Below the pieces are notes generated by a model. It was not told the origin of the DNA. It was given only the letters and a program-made list of their open reading frames with translations, and made no database searches. DNA of 64,000 bases. Origin: Pagrus major (Eukaryota; Chordata; Actinopteri; Spariformes; Sparidae). Location: the NCBI RefSeq assembly GCF_040436345.1, contig NC_133230.1:16254197-16318196 (forward strand). Reading direction: 5' to 3'. This document shows, piece after piece, positions 1 to 10,900 of the stretch (its first letter is position 1; each line of letters starts with the position of its first letter). A program made the translations under genes and the position numbers.

Positions 1-116
1 GAGGATGTAAAATACAAATCATACAAATACCATGACCTGCTCTAGTTAAAATAACTTGATACATATAATCAGTTTGGTCTTAGTTTGACAGTTTTCTCGT
101 GTGTGTGTGTTTGCAG

Positions 117-1069
117 GTGTGCAGAGCTGGAGAAGGAGGTGGCCACTCTGAAGGAAAAGATTCATCACCTTGACGACATGTTAAAGAGTCAGCAGAGGAA
201 AGTCCGTCACATGATTGAACAGGTATTTATGCACAGAAGCAGATTTACACACACAAACTCAGACACACACACACACACGATACTAATAAACTCTCCGGTG
301 GCCAGAAATGCACAGGAAGCCATTAATAGGGAAATTAGATTTTGAGGAAGCGGACACACAAAGAGTAATTGATATGAGGGAGTGGAGCCAAGCGGAAACG
401 TGCGGTGATATAAAACTCATTTGTCATGAATAAGTGATGCTGCATCTGCTCCCTGTTGGAAAAATGAGCGTCTCACTTTGTTTGTTTGTTTTGTCAATAA
501 CACAGCTGCAGAACTCCCGGACCGTCATCCAAGAGAGAGATCGAGTCATCAGGGACCTGGAGGAGAGGGTGGCTTACCTTGAAGCCGAGGTCAGGATTCT
601 TATGTAACTGTAGTTAGATTCTGAATTAATCCGCTTAGTATATTATTTTTATTTTATGTGCTCAAGATAAATACACCAAACTTTTCTGATCAACTTAAAG
701 CTAAAAAGTTGTCCCTTTAAACCTGAGGACACAGCTTATGTCTGTACCCTCTTTCTGTCTTCAGAACAGAGAAATGCATGACCACATGGAGTACTTCCTG
801 GCAGGCCAGGACCCTCCGCCACTGGCACCCACTGAGAACAAGCCAGAGGTTGTTTACAGGTGAGCCATCACTTCCTGGTTTCCGTTTCTGCTCATTTTCT
901 TATTCACAACGAGATGCAAATTCCATCTTACTCCCGTCGTATAATGTCCAAGTTCATAACAGTCATTTTACATTTTTTATTTCCCCCTCTGTCCAGTAAA
1001 ACCATCACACCGATGTCATCTAACAACAAGGCGCTCCCATTCATCAAAGTCATCGAGATCAAGTCCTAA
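117..1069 (+). CDS. tuft1: Tuftelin-like coiled-coil protein, last four coding exons
   Basis: Only the 3' part of the gene is in the window. Coding exons read at 117-222, 506-589, 765-859 and 997-1069 (stop TAA), all with AG/GT borders and one open frame. The first two encode a highly charged heptad-like coiled coil (AELEKEVATLKEKIHHLDDM, then RVIRDLEERVAYLEAE). The third contains MEYFLAGQDPP, and the tail ends ALPFIKVIEIKS. This layout, and the human neighbourhood in which TUFT1 lies in 1q21.3 with the other genes here, point to tuftelin, a cytoplasmic coiled-coil protein first known from enamel and later linked to epithelial adhesion and vesicle traffic. I recall the family tail only approximately, so another coiled-coil protein is possible. 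The 3' UTR runs from 1070 to about 2070. Confidence 0.7.
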
Positions 1070-2045
1070 ATGGAACGTTGACCACCGGGACCAGGAGTAA
1101 AATACAGTGTACATAAATATTTAACCACCTAACCTTATATAAAACGTAGGTCTGCAGTGATTTGAAAAAGGCTGGCTCAACAGACCTCATGGTGACAAAG
1201 CACACTGGTCTTTTGTTTGTACCTCATAGCTACTTTTGAGGCTTTTCTGCAAACCTTAACTGGCTCAAACAGAGCCTAAAAAAGGAGAGTACAGGGGAGT
1301 TCTTGTTAGGGTCCAGTGGTAGGAGGAATCCTAAAAAGGAAACAAGGATGGTGCTGTGCAGTGCAAAGAATTTTACTGAACTTTTAGATATACATGGACA
1401 CAAATCTGTTCAGTGTTTTCTCAGGAAGAGTTCAGTAAAGTTCCCTGTGTTGCATCTCGACTCCACTTCTTTCCCCCGCAGAATCCGAAATAAGCTTTTT
1501 CAAACAGAACTGCTTTTTTAGGATTAGAAATGTCTGTTACACATAAAGTACATTTGGACAAATGTGCAAATAATCACATGATGTTGAGTGTTGTCAGCTC
1601 TTCAGCCTCCTCAACCACAATCCAAGGCAGCAGCAGGGTTCAGGGTCAGATTTCTCAGTGCTTTGCACCTCATTGCCAATGACCTGCATGCAGTTGTTAA
1701 TGTTAAAATATGATTTATGTTTAACTTAAATATATTCCTCCTTCCTTTACTTTAGTTCTGCTGGACAATACCTGTTAGAGGCTACTTGTAGATACTGATG
1801 CTAGGTGATCAACATTTTAATTCTCATCTACGCTGCCAAGTGCTGCCACGCCATCCTTATTATATATCCTGTTTGTACTGAAAGGTTGCATATTTAATAA
1901 CTAGGAACTGATTTAATTGTACTTATTTACATAATTGTGCATTGTTTGTGTAGACTACATGTTTTTTTCTGTAAAATACTTTCTGTTGCCATCGAGGTTG
2001 AACATTTTTATAAACTGTTACCGTTTACTGTGAACATTGTAGATA

Positions 2046-2051
2046 AATAAA
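2046..2051 (+). terminator. Poly(A) signal of the tuft1-like gene
   Basis: Canonical AATAAA about 980 bp after the stop codon, followed by a GT/T-rich stretch (gttcactctgtgtccttttatt). The 3' UTR between is AT-rich with no other feature that I see. Confidence 0.7.
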
Positions 2052-2242
2052 AAAGTGAAGTTCACTCTGTGTCCTTTTATTGTAGACTTTGTTAACTATT
2101 ATGTAATGTCTGGTTAATCTGATTTACTTGTCCAAACTTGAGTTTCATCCTGTCTGCTGTTGCATCCTTTTGCCATAACCTTGTACTGCCACCTAGTGGA
2201 GAGATTAAACACACTGAACATGAAGGAGTGGGTTGTAAGGCT

Positions 2243-2248
2243 TTTATT
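2243..2248 (-). terminator. Poly(A) signal of c1orf43
   Basis: TTTATT on the + strand, which is AATAAA on the minus strand, about 680 bp downstream of the c1orf43 stop. The tuft1 signal lies about 195 bp away on the other strand, so the two transcripts end tail to tail. Confidence 0.65.
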
Positions 2249-2925
2249 GCAATCCACAAGTGTACAACCTCACTTAAATACAAATCAAACAATATCAAAT
2301 AACTTATCATCGTCAATATAAATATCTTACATCTGTACAAACACACAATAAACCAAAAGTTACTCATATTTACATTTTGACATGAGAAAAAATAAAATCC
2401 AGTTTTTTTCCTGTTTTATAAAAAAAATGACAATGAAAACGTTGCCACATTGGCTACAATCATATTTGTCCTCTGGACACACTCATTAGGTCCAGAATAA
2501 GAGTAAAAGCCTTGTTGTTACACATGTGCACATGAGGACTTCATCATAATGAGAGAAAACAAATCTTGTGATGGCAAGATTTTAACAAATGTTAAAAAAC
2601 AAGACATTTGTTTTTCTACGTAATTATTTTAAATGCTAACAGTAGACATCGTCCTTTCTGAACTTACTTTTAAGAGAAATAAATAAGTTTTCCCATACGT
2701 ATTTATTTTTATTTCACCTTTATCTTACCAGGAAGTCTCATTGAAATCAAGATCTCTTTTACAAGAGAAACCTGGTCAGGTAGCAGCCATCCAAAATCAT
2801 ACTTTATTTGTGGGTGAACTTTAAAGCTCAATTTAAAAACAAAGTTCTGGTATGTTACAATGTTTTGTTTCACAGTAGACTGTGTAATATGCTCACGCAC
2901 ACAGTCGGTCTGTAGCACCAGTCTC

Positions 2926-4888
2926 TCACAGGGTGCTCTCCAGAGTGTTGTAGTTGTCTTTGAAACTTTTAAGCTCCAGGAAGTGTTTGGGCCTTTTGCT
3001 GCGCTGGCCAGTGGAGGGCAGGTAGGTGACCTGGATGGTGGAGGGAGTGGAGCGGACAGGTGAGCCTGTCAGGTCCTTGGCTGCCGACTGGTGATGCTGG
3101 TCCAGGCTGGTGGTGCTGGAATAGGCCTTCACCCTGGAGGAGGAGGGAAGCACAGAAAAGGGGGGGTTACTATGCAAAAAAGTTTACTATATGAAATGGA
3201 TGAATTGAGGAACCAATGCTGCTAACCAGCTCGCCCCAGCCTTGAAAACCTCTTTCTCCCAGCAGTGCTGACTCCCCCAGTAGTCCACCTAGCTCACAGC
3301 TAACTGAGCTAACAAGCTTAGAATAGCTACAGTCGCGGTTGTATAAACAGACTACGACTGGCATCAGTTAGCTGTCAATCTTGTGATACGCTGCCCCTAT
3401 TTTGGGAGTATTCAACCAGTGGCCAATCTTAGATAAGACATCTTTAACACTTGTACATGTAATAATATTCATGGTTGTTAGTAATGAAACAGCAGCAGTG
3501 AGAGTAGTAGTAATGACAGTGTTGTTAAGAAACACTCAAGATTAGTGCAAGCCTGTGTTTCTTTATGAACACAACTGCAGATCTAATGTATTATTGTGCT
3601 TATAATAAATTTAACAGGTCAGAAATAGCACATATAAAAGTCTGGCCCTTCTAAAAAAGTAGTTGAATAGGCTTGTCCTGCAACTCGCCCTGTCAGTTTG
3701 AGCAATGCAGACCGGAAGACCTGTTCCAACAATGTTACAGGACTAACAATTCAAGTCTGGACCAGTGGAGTAGCACTTACACATCAGCTAGTTCGCTCAG
3801 AGCCTGCTGGTATTCAAGAAACTCGGCTTCTCCAAATACCTGAAGCAAAAAGTTGAAGTCAGTTCAGTAATTTGTTAAACTCTCATCATCAATCACATAC
3901 TCGTACAAGTGTACGCACCCCAGTCCCATGGCGAGCGCTGTCGTAGCCCTCAAGCAAACGGTCAATGAGGGCACTGCGGCTGCTCTTGATCAGAGAATGG
4001 GAGTTGCGCAACTCCAGCAGCCAGCTCCTGAAGTTGCGTCCGGTGAACGCACTGGGACTGCGGCTTATCTCCTGCAGAGGAATGCCTGAGGGCCACACAG
4101 GAGGGGACAAAGAAGTGAAGGTTAGGAAAGGTGAAACTTCACCACTCTCCATGGGGAGCTTTTCCATGAGAGTTAAGAGTTGAAGTGATAATAATAGCAA
4201 TGTGTCAGAATAATTCATGCATAATCAACAGGTTTGAGCGTTAAATTTGATCTCCCACCTGAGTCACGGATGGCATCCAGAGCTTTCATTCTGTACAGGT
4301 AGTTGTAGCAACCTTTGAAACACAAACACATTTTCGTTACAACAATATTCACACCAAAGAGGTGGCAACAGGATGAGCTGATAACGTGACTGACTGATCT
4401 GTGATCCCTGCTTCAGTCTATCGTCCTCTTCGGACAGGAGGCGAGGCTCGAAGCGGATCTCCTGGACTTTGGACAGCCTGGAGTCAATCTCCTCCCTCAA
4501 ACCCTGCAAATTAACGAAAGCGGGGAAACACACAGACACGTGAACTCTTGCAGCTGCTGCATATTGAGCTGTCCAAAAACTCAAGACATCACAGGAGGTA
4601 AACAAGCTCAAAGCACATCCACGTTACCTTTGGTGCGTTGTGGCCAATCGGTGCGTGGGGTCCTCGGCGGGACCTCATTGCAAAACGCATGATTTGTCTT
4701 TTGACGAAGATAAACAGCAGCACAAACACCTGTAAACAAAGCCAGACGTCACAGAACATGGTTAGCATGTCACGTAACTGCGCACCGGCTCGCTAAATAG
4801 CAACCTTAAACTATAACTTACTCACCAAACTCCCATAGGCCATAACCAGAACAACATTAACCCCTGATAGCGGCGATGACTCAGCCAT
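2926..4888 (-). CDS. c1orf43: C1orf43 (NICE-3) homologue, complete
   Basis: Seven coding exons, in coding order: 4826-4888, 4628-4729, 4395-4503, 4259-4312, 3919-4085, 3781-3839, 2926-3133. They total 762 nt and 253 aa, the same length as the human protein. One transmembrane segment lies at residues about 10-30 (VVLVMAYGSLVFVLLFIFV), followed by a basic stretch KRQIMRFAMRSRRG, typical of a signal-anchored protein. The middle holds the family block CYNYLYRMKALDAI. The tail HHQSAAKDLT...KHFLELKSFKDNYNTLESTL is almost identical to human. The human protein is a membrane protein reported as a general regulator of phagocytosis. The start ATG is the first in frame and directly precedes the hydrophobic anchor. 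ubap2l is upstream, divergent, about 3 kb from ATG to ATG. Confidence 0.97.
3205..3440. repeat. Possible decayed MITE in a c1orf43 intron
   Basis: This stretch of the last c1orf43 intron has words (agctaactgagctaac, tagctacag, atacgctgcccc, ccagtggccaatctta) that recall the right half of the larger repeat at 11273-11934 (ggttaactgagcc, tgctacagcc, atatgctgccccc, attctggccacatttta). I see no clear terminal repeats, so this is a weak call. Confidence 0.3.
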
Positions 4889-5240
4889 GTTATCTGTCAA
4901 GCGTGTGGGTCAGTTTATCCACCGGTCGATTAGCTAGCTAGCTAGCAGTGAATGTAAACCTTATGTTGCTACATTAGCTTGGTAGCTAACAGTCGAGTTT
5001 CCATTTCGGAGAAGAAAGGCTAATTCCGCACTGACGAGGATTTGTTTATGACTTAGCAGTTCTGAAAGGACGTTTCTAAACGTAAAACAAAAAGCTACAC
5101 TCCTGCTGTACTGATGCTACTCTTCATGTCAGCAGCATCGTCAAGTACGCAGTTTGGCTCGCGCTAGCAGGAAGCAGTGACAGCGACAGTGACAGCTGCT
5201 TTGCGACACTCCGAATTACCGTAATAACTGTGTAAGGGGG
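4889..5240 (-). promoter_or_regulatory. Promoter and 5' UTR region of c1orf43
   Basis: The stretch upstream of the ATG has the tandem TAGCTAGCTAGCTAGC at 4931-4946 and further TAGC words, with a locally raised CpG content around 5130-5220. No TATA box stands out. Placing the start here is inference from the first coding exon. Confidence 0.45.
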
Positions 5241-5390
5241 GCCAGTCGGGTCAAACAACGTGTCTGTAGTTTCATTTACATTTTGTGCGATATGAAAACA
5301 TGTTTTGCTTTGTTTAACCCCAAGATTTTACAAGAGCCTAATACATATTAATGTCTATTAGTGTCTTTTGTACGAAATTAGATACAAACA

Positions 5391-5767
5391 TTAAAGGTGC
5401 ACTATGTAGTTTTGGAAAAAATAAATTCAGAAACTAAGAAAGGTTATATTTAAAATTTTAATGAGATAATAATACAAACTCAGAAATATTTATGTTTTCC
5501 ACACCTGAATTAAGAAGCTGAAAAGTTGAAAAATTAGGCCCCCCAGAACCCCAGTTTGAAGCTAGAAACGTGGCAGGGTCCGCCAAATATAAACAAAGTA
5601 AAACAGTGTGAAATTGTGTTGTTCTTTAAAGTTAGATTGTTTATTCAGTCGTGAAAACAAAAAGAGTTTGATTAATGAGTTTCTTTGGGCATGAAAGTCA
5701 ATAAATGAAGTGAATCTTTCTCTTCTGATTAAAATTTCCTCCCAGAAACTACATAGTGCACCTTTAA
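5391..5767 (+). repeat. TTAA-flanked MITE, intact copy (377 bp)
   Basis: The two ends are perfect inverted repeats of 22 bp: the left end is TTAAAGGTGCACTATGTAG plus TTT, and the right end is its exact reverse complement at 5746-5767. The interior is AT-rich and non-coding. Both ends carry TTAA, which may be the target-site duplication, as in piggyBac-like elements; because TTAA is itself palindromic this cannot be told apart from a longer terminal repeat. Sister copies lie at 14615-14814 (reversed) and 49215-49492. Confidence 0.8.
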
Positions 5768-5867
5768 TTGTAATATTGCATAATGACTTTTCATATTTAA
5801 CTGTTGTGCATTGACACATGAACATTACAACAATATAACTGCACTTTGCAGAAGTTTATATATCACA

Positions 5868-5869
<2 letters not shown>

Positions 5870-5909
<40 letters not shown>
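5870..5909. repeat. (ATT)n microsatellite
   Basis: About 13 uninterrupted ATT units in the intergenic DNA upstream of ubap2l. Confidence 0.9.
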
Positions 5910-5910
<1 letters not shown>

Positions 5911-6479
5911 AATATAAATGATAGTGGTAAGACCTAGTTGTACAATTAACACCGTGTAATATATAAAATATAGAATTACACTTTTTATATTACTTATATT
6001 CCATCATTTGATGCTCGTTGTAATTATATACTACATCACAATATATCTATTCTATAAAAGTACAGCATGTATTACATATTGTATCATTATTATAAATACA
6101 CTTCATGTATTTTGCATGTATTAAAAATAGCCATGCTGTATGTGCTACTTACAGTTATATAATTAAATGTATGCAATATTTACAGCGTTTGATTGCAATT
6201 TATTTCATTTATTTGTATTTATCATCTTATCTCCTGACCTGTATCTTGTTCTGCACATTGTCAAGTCCACGTCTCCATCATCACTCTTGGTTATTGTAAC
6301 GATATACATGTTTTTATTTTTATTTTTAATTATTAAATATATTTAGCTGATTCCTTTACACGTCTCAGCCCTGAATGATCGCCAGTATTTATTATCATTA
6401 TGCTGCGGCTCCCCCGCGGACATGTCATCATCACGTTGATAATATTCAAGTATTTCAGTGTGTGATCACATGTTGTGGG

Positions 6480-6551
6480 TCCAGTTTCCTCGAAGCGCTG
6501 AGTGAACCACGTGACGCAGCTCTCCGTGGTGTCAGAGTGGAAAAGAAACAG
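6480..6551 (+). promoter_or_regulatory. Probable non-coding first exon and promoter of ubap2l
   Basis: A good splice donor (AAACAG/GTAAAT) at 6551/6552 follows a GC-richer stretch containing a CACGTGAC E-box near 6510. The next acceptor that leads to the start codon is at 7947/7948. The 5' limit of the exon is not visible in sequence. The assignment is inference. Confidence 0.4.
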
Positions 6552-6889
6552 GTAAATTCAGTCTCTCGCTTATTGTGTGAGCGAGTCGGTTCGTTATATT
6601 TTCCCAATTTGGTAGCATCAATTTAGGGTTCAGGAATTATATCCTGTCCTTAATCCGACTAGAAGGTCGACAACGAGACCACTTGTCGGTCGGTTGTGTA
6701 GCAGTGTCTAATATTGAGCCGGGTTTCTGGTCAGTATCGCCTGTTATTTATTTTCATTTTAGCGGCCTGCAGGCCCACCTTTAGCCTCGCTGAATGTTAT
6801 GTCGACAGCCCCAGCCGTCGTGCCGCAGCGGGGACGGGATTGTTGTGAATTGTGGAAGAGCGGCGGTGCGGTTTTTCACGGAGCTGCTA

Positions 6890-7290
6890 CTTTGCTAACG
6901 TAGCTAACTGGCTAACGCCGCTAACGACGTTAACTAGCTACCTGCTTCGTTAGGTTAGCATGGCTAGCACCCGTTAGCAGGACAGCTAGCGGCAGCCGAG
7001 CGGCATGGGCGTTTTTTTTTTTTTTGGTTTGGGCGAACACGAAAGCTTCGCCGTTCGCTAGTAGCTGATTAGCTCATTAACTTGTTGGCTATCGAGCTAA
7101 CCCAGCTAACGCTATCAACTTAGCAGGTATCGGCGCTCGGTTAGCTGGTTAGCTAGCGGCTGTTGAACACAGCCTCGTTGTCACCATGAGGTGAAGCCGT
7201 GAGAAGCGGAAGCCCGTCGAGACTTCACCAGTGGATGCTTTCCCCTCAAGTATTAGCTAGTTGGCTAGCATTTTGGCCATGTGGCTGGCT
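6890..7290. promoter_or_regulatory. Dense GCTAAC/GTTAGC word cluster downstream of the ubap2l start
   Basis: GCTAAC at 6894, 6903, 6911, 6920, 7096 and 7105, and GTTAGC at 6954, 6973, 7140 and 7148, make ten copies in about 260 bp, with GCTAGC words among them. Chance would give about 0.1-0.2. The cluster lies in the presumed first intron. Similar clusters sit at the other promoters in the window. Confidence 0.7.
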
Positions 7291-7819
7291 AGTGGAATTG
7301 GATATGTTCGACGGGCCCAGGCTTTAGGCTTGTTTGTGGGCTAGTCCAAACAGGGTTTTACGTAACGTTTGCGAGATTAAAGAGTCACTGTCGACAGCGA
7401 GGTTAATAGTTTTGCCGTGTAACAGTGATGTAGTTGGCTATCTTCACTGTGTTTGTATGCTGTCTCAGTACAGTGTTTTGATTTATCCTCCACGGGCTGT
7501 GTGATCGCAATGTTCTCGCCTCACAATATAGGTTAAGTAAACACCCCTGAGGCTATTTTGACATAAAAAGCGTTGCATAATATCCTAAAGAGGTAAATAA
7601 GTTGCCTCACTTTCTGCACTTGGTAGCCTTGAGTGCAGCAGCAGCAGCAGCAGCACCCAGTGCACCGTGGCACTCCTGTTTCCCGGGTCAAACCCGCGTT
7701 TAGCTTTGGTTTCTGACACTGCCTAAGACTTGGGCTTGGAAAAAAAAACCTTTGTCAGTGTTTTCCAGGCGTCTCTAAGGAACAAAGCTGATGATGTCTT
7801 CTTGATACTGCTAATAGCT

Positions 7820-7834
7820 CCCCCCCCCCCCCCC
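7820..7834. repeat. C homopolymer (about 15)
   Basis: A run of C at about 7820-7834 in ubap2l intron 1, just ahead of the exon with the start codon. Its length may be an assembly or polymorphism issue. Confidence 0.8.
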
Positions 7835-7989
7835 ACTAGGCAATAAGCTTTGAGGAAGTAGTATCCAAGTGTACCAGACATGTTCATGACATAAGTAGGT
7901 CATAGTCACAGATCTGTAACGCCTTGTCTTATTCCCTCTCTTCCCAGGTGTTATTCCTTTGTAAATACTGTTATTTGTATATACTGTAA

Positions 7990-10900
7990 ATGATGACGTC
8001 CATGGGCGGGAACCGAGCCCGGGGCAGCTGGGAGCAGACACAGGGCCAGACACAGAGCCAGACACAGCACAAGCAAAGGCCTCAGGTACCCCTCACTCTC
8101 AACACCTGTCAAATCAAAAGTCTTGAATATGTAGTACAAACTATACAGGGGTGTGGGGGGTAATATTGTTTTCCTTCAGTGCTACAGTGTTTACATTAAG
8201 AACAGATACAATACACACTGAAGATAACTTCCAAAACATGTGTAGTATTTGGTAGAGTACGGCTGAAGTGGATGCAGTGGCACAGAAAAGTGTTTTACCA
8301 GCATTAAATCACACTGTCACGGAAGTAGCTGTTAAATTTGATCAGCTAATATTTATTTTAGAGCAAGGTGTGGAGCTTGTCTCCAATCTTGTGCTTCTGT
8401 TTGTCGCAAATAATGGACGGATGTCGTGCTCCTCTTGGAACAGGCTACCGCAGAGCAGATCCGACTCGCGCAGATGATTTCAGACCACAACGATGCAGAC
8501 TTTGAAGAGAAGGTCAAACAGGTGAGCAGATGCACACGCTGTTGTCCTACTTAAGCTTTTCTTGCTCCTTTTTTGTTGTTGCCTTTCAGCATACAGTACT
8601 AAGTGTGTTGTGTTTTGCATTGGGTGTGTATGTGCATCTCTTCTATTATGCTTTGCAGATTTGGTTTGTCATCAAGCACAGAGAGTCAGTGACACAGCAT
8701 TCAGTTTGTTATATTGAAGCTGTGATGTTGGTGGAGAGGAGTCCCTGGAAAAGGCTTTATTGAAATCATTTTATATTGTGAATAGTCTTAAAATTAGTTT
8801 ATTAGCTTAGTAATGATCGGAAAAATTGCTTTAACAATGTATTTTTTAGGGCACAGTCTTCAATTGTTCTCTGTTTATGATAAAATGACCAAGCAGAGGA
8901 GGCTTTTAGCCTGTTTCTCCCTTTGTGCTTGTGTTAAGAGGTTAAAAATTGGAGCTGCCACCCTGAAAATTACTGCCTGTTGTTACTAAATACATCTCAG
9001 CAGTTTCATAATTTTGACAAACTGGCGAGCAGCTGTAGCTCAACTCTACAGAATCTGGCGTTAAATCACAAGCGCTCTGTCCACATTAATGATTAAGTCA
9101 AAGTTAGCAAAGCAAGACCCTAAAATGGCATCCAAGGTCAGAAAGTTCTGCAATCAAGACCTTTTGATAAGAGTTTCATTTATTTAGCACATTCAGCTGT
9201 AGTGTGTAGTAATTTGAAAGGCATTGAAAGAGGACATTACATCAAAATCTTAACCTTATATTCGAGCAACTCAAGTGACCAAAATGATGCCTTGTTGTGT
9301 AGCTAGCTCTGTGCTCTGATGGCTTTTTGAAAACATTCTGCATAAGTCTACATATCTTTAAAATGAGATGCCAGGAGTGTCAGCCAGGGGTCACCTCTGT
9401 GTCTCATCATGCTACTCTTCCTTTTCCAGCTGATTGACATCACAGGCAAGGACCAGGATGAGTCTATGATCGCACTGCACGATTGCAACGGGGATGTCAA
9501 CAGAGCCATTAACGTTTTGCTGGAGGGTAGCCCAGACACTGTGAGTATTTGCTTTGTGTGAGGGCTTAGCCCTGTGGGGGCCAGATTCTGGAGAAATCAG
9601 TGCCACACTGGCTTAGATAACTATAATACTGGACCAACAGTTTAGGGGTTGGAAGATTTAACATGGTATGAAAATGGACAGAGCAGGGTGTTGTGTCAAA
9701 ACTGAATGTAAATGTAAAAAAAGGTGCATAGAGATGATCACTGTAAACTCATTTTCTGTACTTCCCCTGCTGGTCAGTTTGTCAGTTTTTGAAATATGCT
9801 TATTCACACATGTATTACTGTCAAACCTAATTATTTATCAAGATGTAAATACAGTAATTGAATTATTACATTTGTAACCAGTCCTTTTTAAAATTGCAAC
9901 GTAAAGCAAGCTATCACACACGTTTGAGTATCATCATAGCTAGTACACCATAGGAGGGCATTGAAACCAGGAAAAATGGAAATGCATCTTGCCAGCACAT
10001 TAATCAGACCTGATAAGGGGTTGTCAGCTACTTGGATTGTCAAAATACAGGCTCAGTGCATAGACTTTAAAATGAGTGAATTCACTGTGGCCTGCTGGGA
10101 AATTATCAACAAGAGGAACAGAATTTGTTTTTGTTTTCACTTTGTAATTTAAAGCAGCTGCTGTCAACTTGGAAGTAATCCGATAGAGACATTACCATGT
10201 TTTTATTACTCGATGTCTGACCCATTTTTTTCAAGTCATTGCCATGCTGACCACCAGACAACACTTACCATCCATCCTCATTGTTTATAAATAAATGGTT
10301 TATAAGATTTGTAGGCCGCTTATGGCAGTGGTCTTCAAGCACTTAAATCAACCTCCACTTTCATTAGTTATTTTCTGTCAGTGACTCAGTACAAAGTCAA
10401 TGATTCCAGCAGTACATTGACTTAAAGATGGTGGTGTAACACTGTTTTTATTTCTTCCAAAGGACTCTTGGGAAATGGTGGGGAAGAAGAAAGGGGTGTC
10501 GGGCCAGAAGGAGACTAGTCAAGCGGAGACCGGAGAGGAAGGAAAAGAAAACAGGGAGAAAGGAGGAGAGAAAGATGTAGCACGTCGCCGAGGTGGAGCT
10601 CCACGCAAGGGCCGCGGAGCCAGCAGGGGACGAGAGTGTAAGTATTCACCATCCCTTTACTTTTTTATTCCTTTGGGTATCTTTAGAAATTATTGGTTTA
10701 GCCAACAAAGCACCAGTTAGTGTTTTTAGTGGTATAAAGAGCATGCATCTCTGCTCTGTTTTTATCACTGAGAGCTCCATATTCAGTTGATACTTGTGCA
10801 TATACTCTGACTTCCCACTGGTTGGGTTATCAGCAAAATGGGCAATCTCTACCAAAGTGTGTGATGCAGACAGAGAATGTTTTTCTCGATCGATCTGTTT

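Larger units (their letters stand above)
5241..6480. other. Intergenic stretch between c1orf43 and ubap2l
   Basis: AT-rich intergenic DNA without a credible gene. It holds the inverted-repeat element at 5391-5767, the ATT microsatellite at 5870-5909 and then about 450 bp of simple TA-rich sequence. Short open frames here have no recognisable content. Confidence 0.6.

Noticed and set aside
4876-4886. ATGACTCAGCC, an ARE-like match at the c1orf43 start codon
   Set aside because: It overlaps the first codons (ATG GCT GAG TCA), where coding constraint explains it; no support as a control site.
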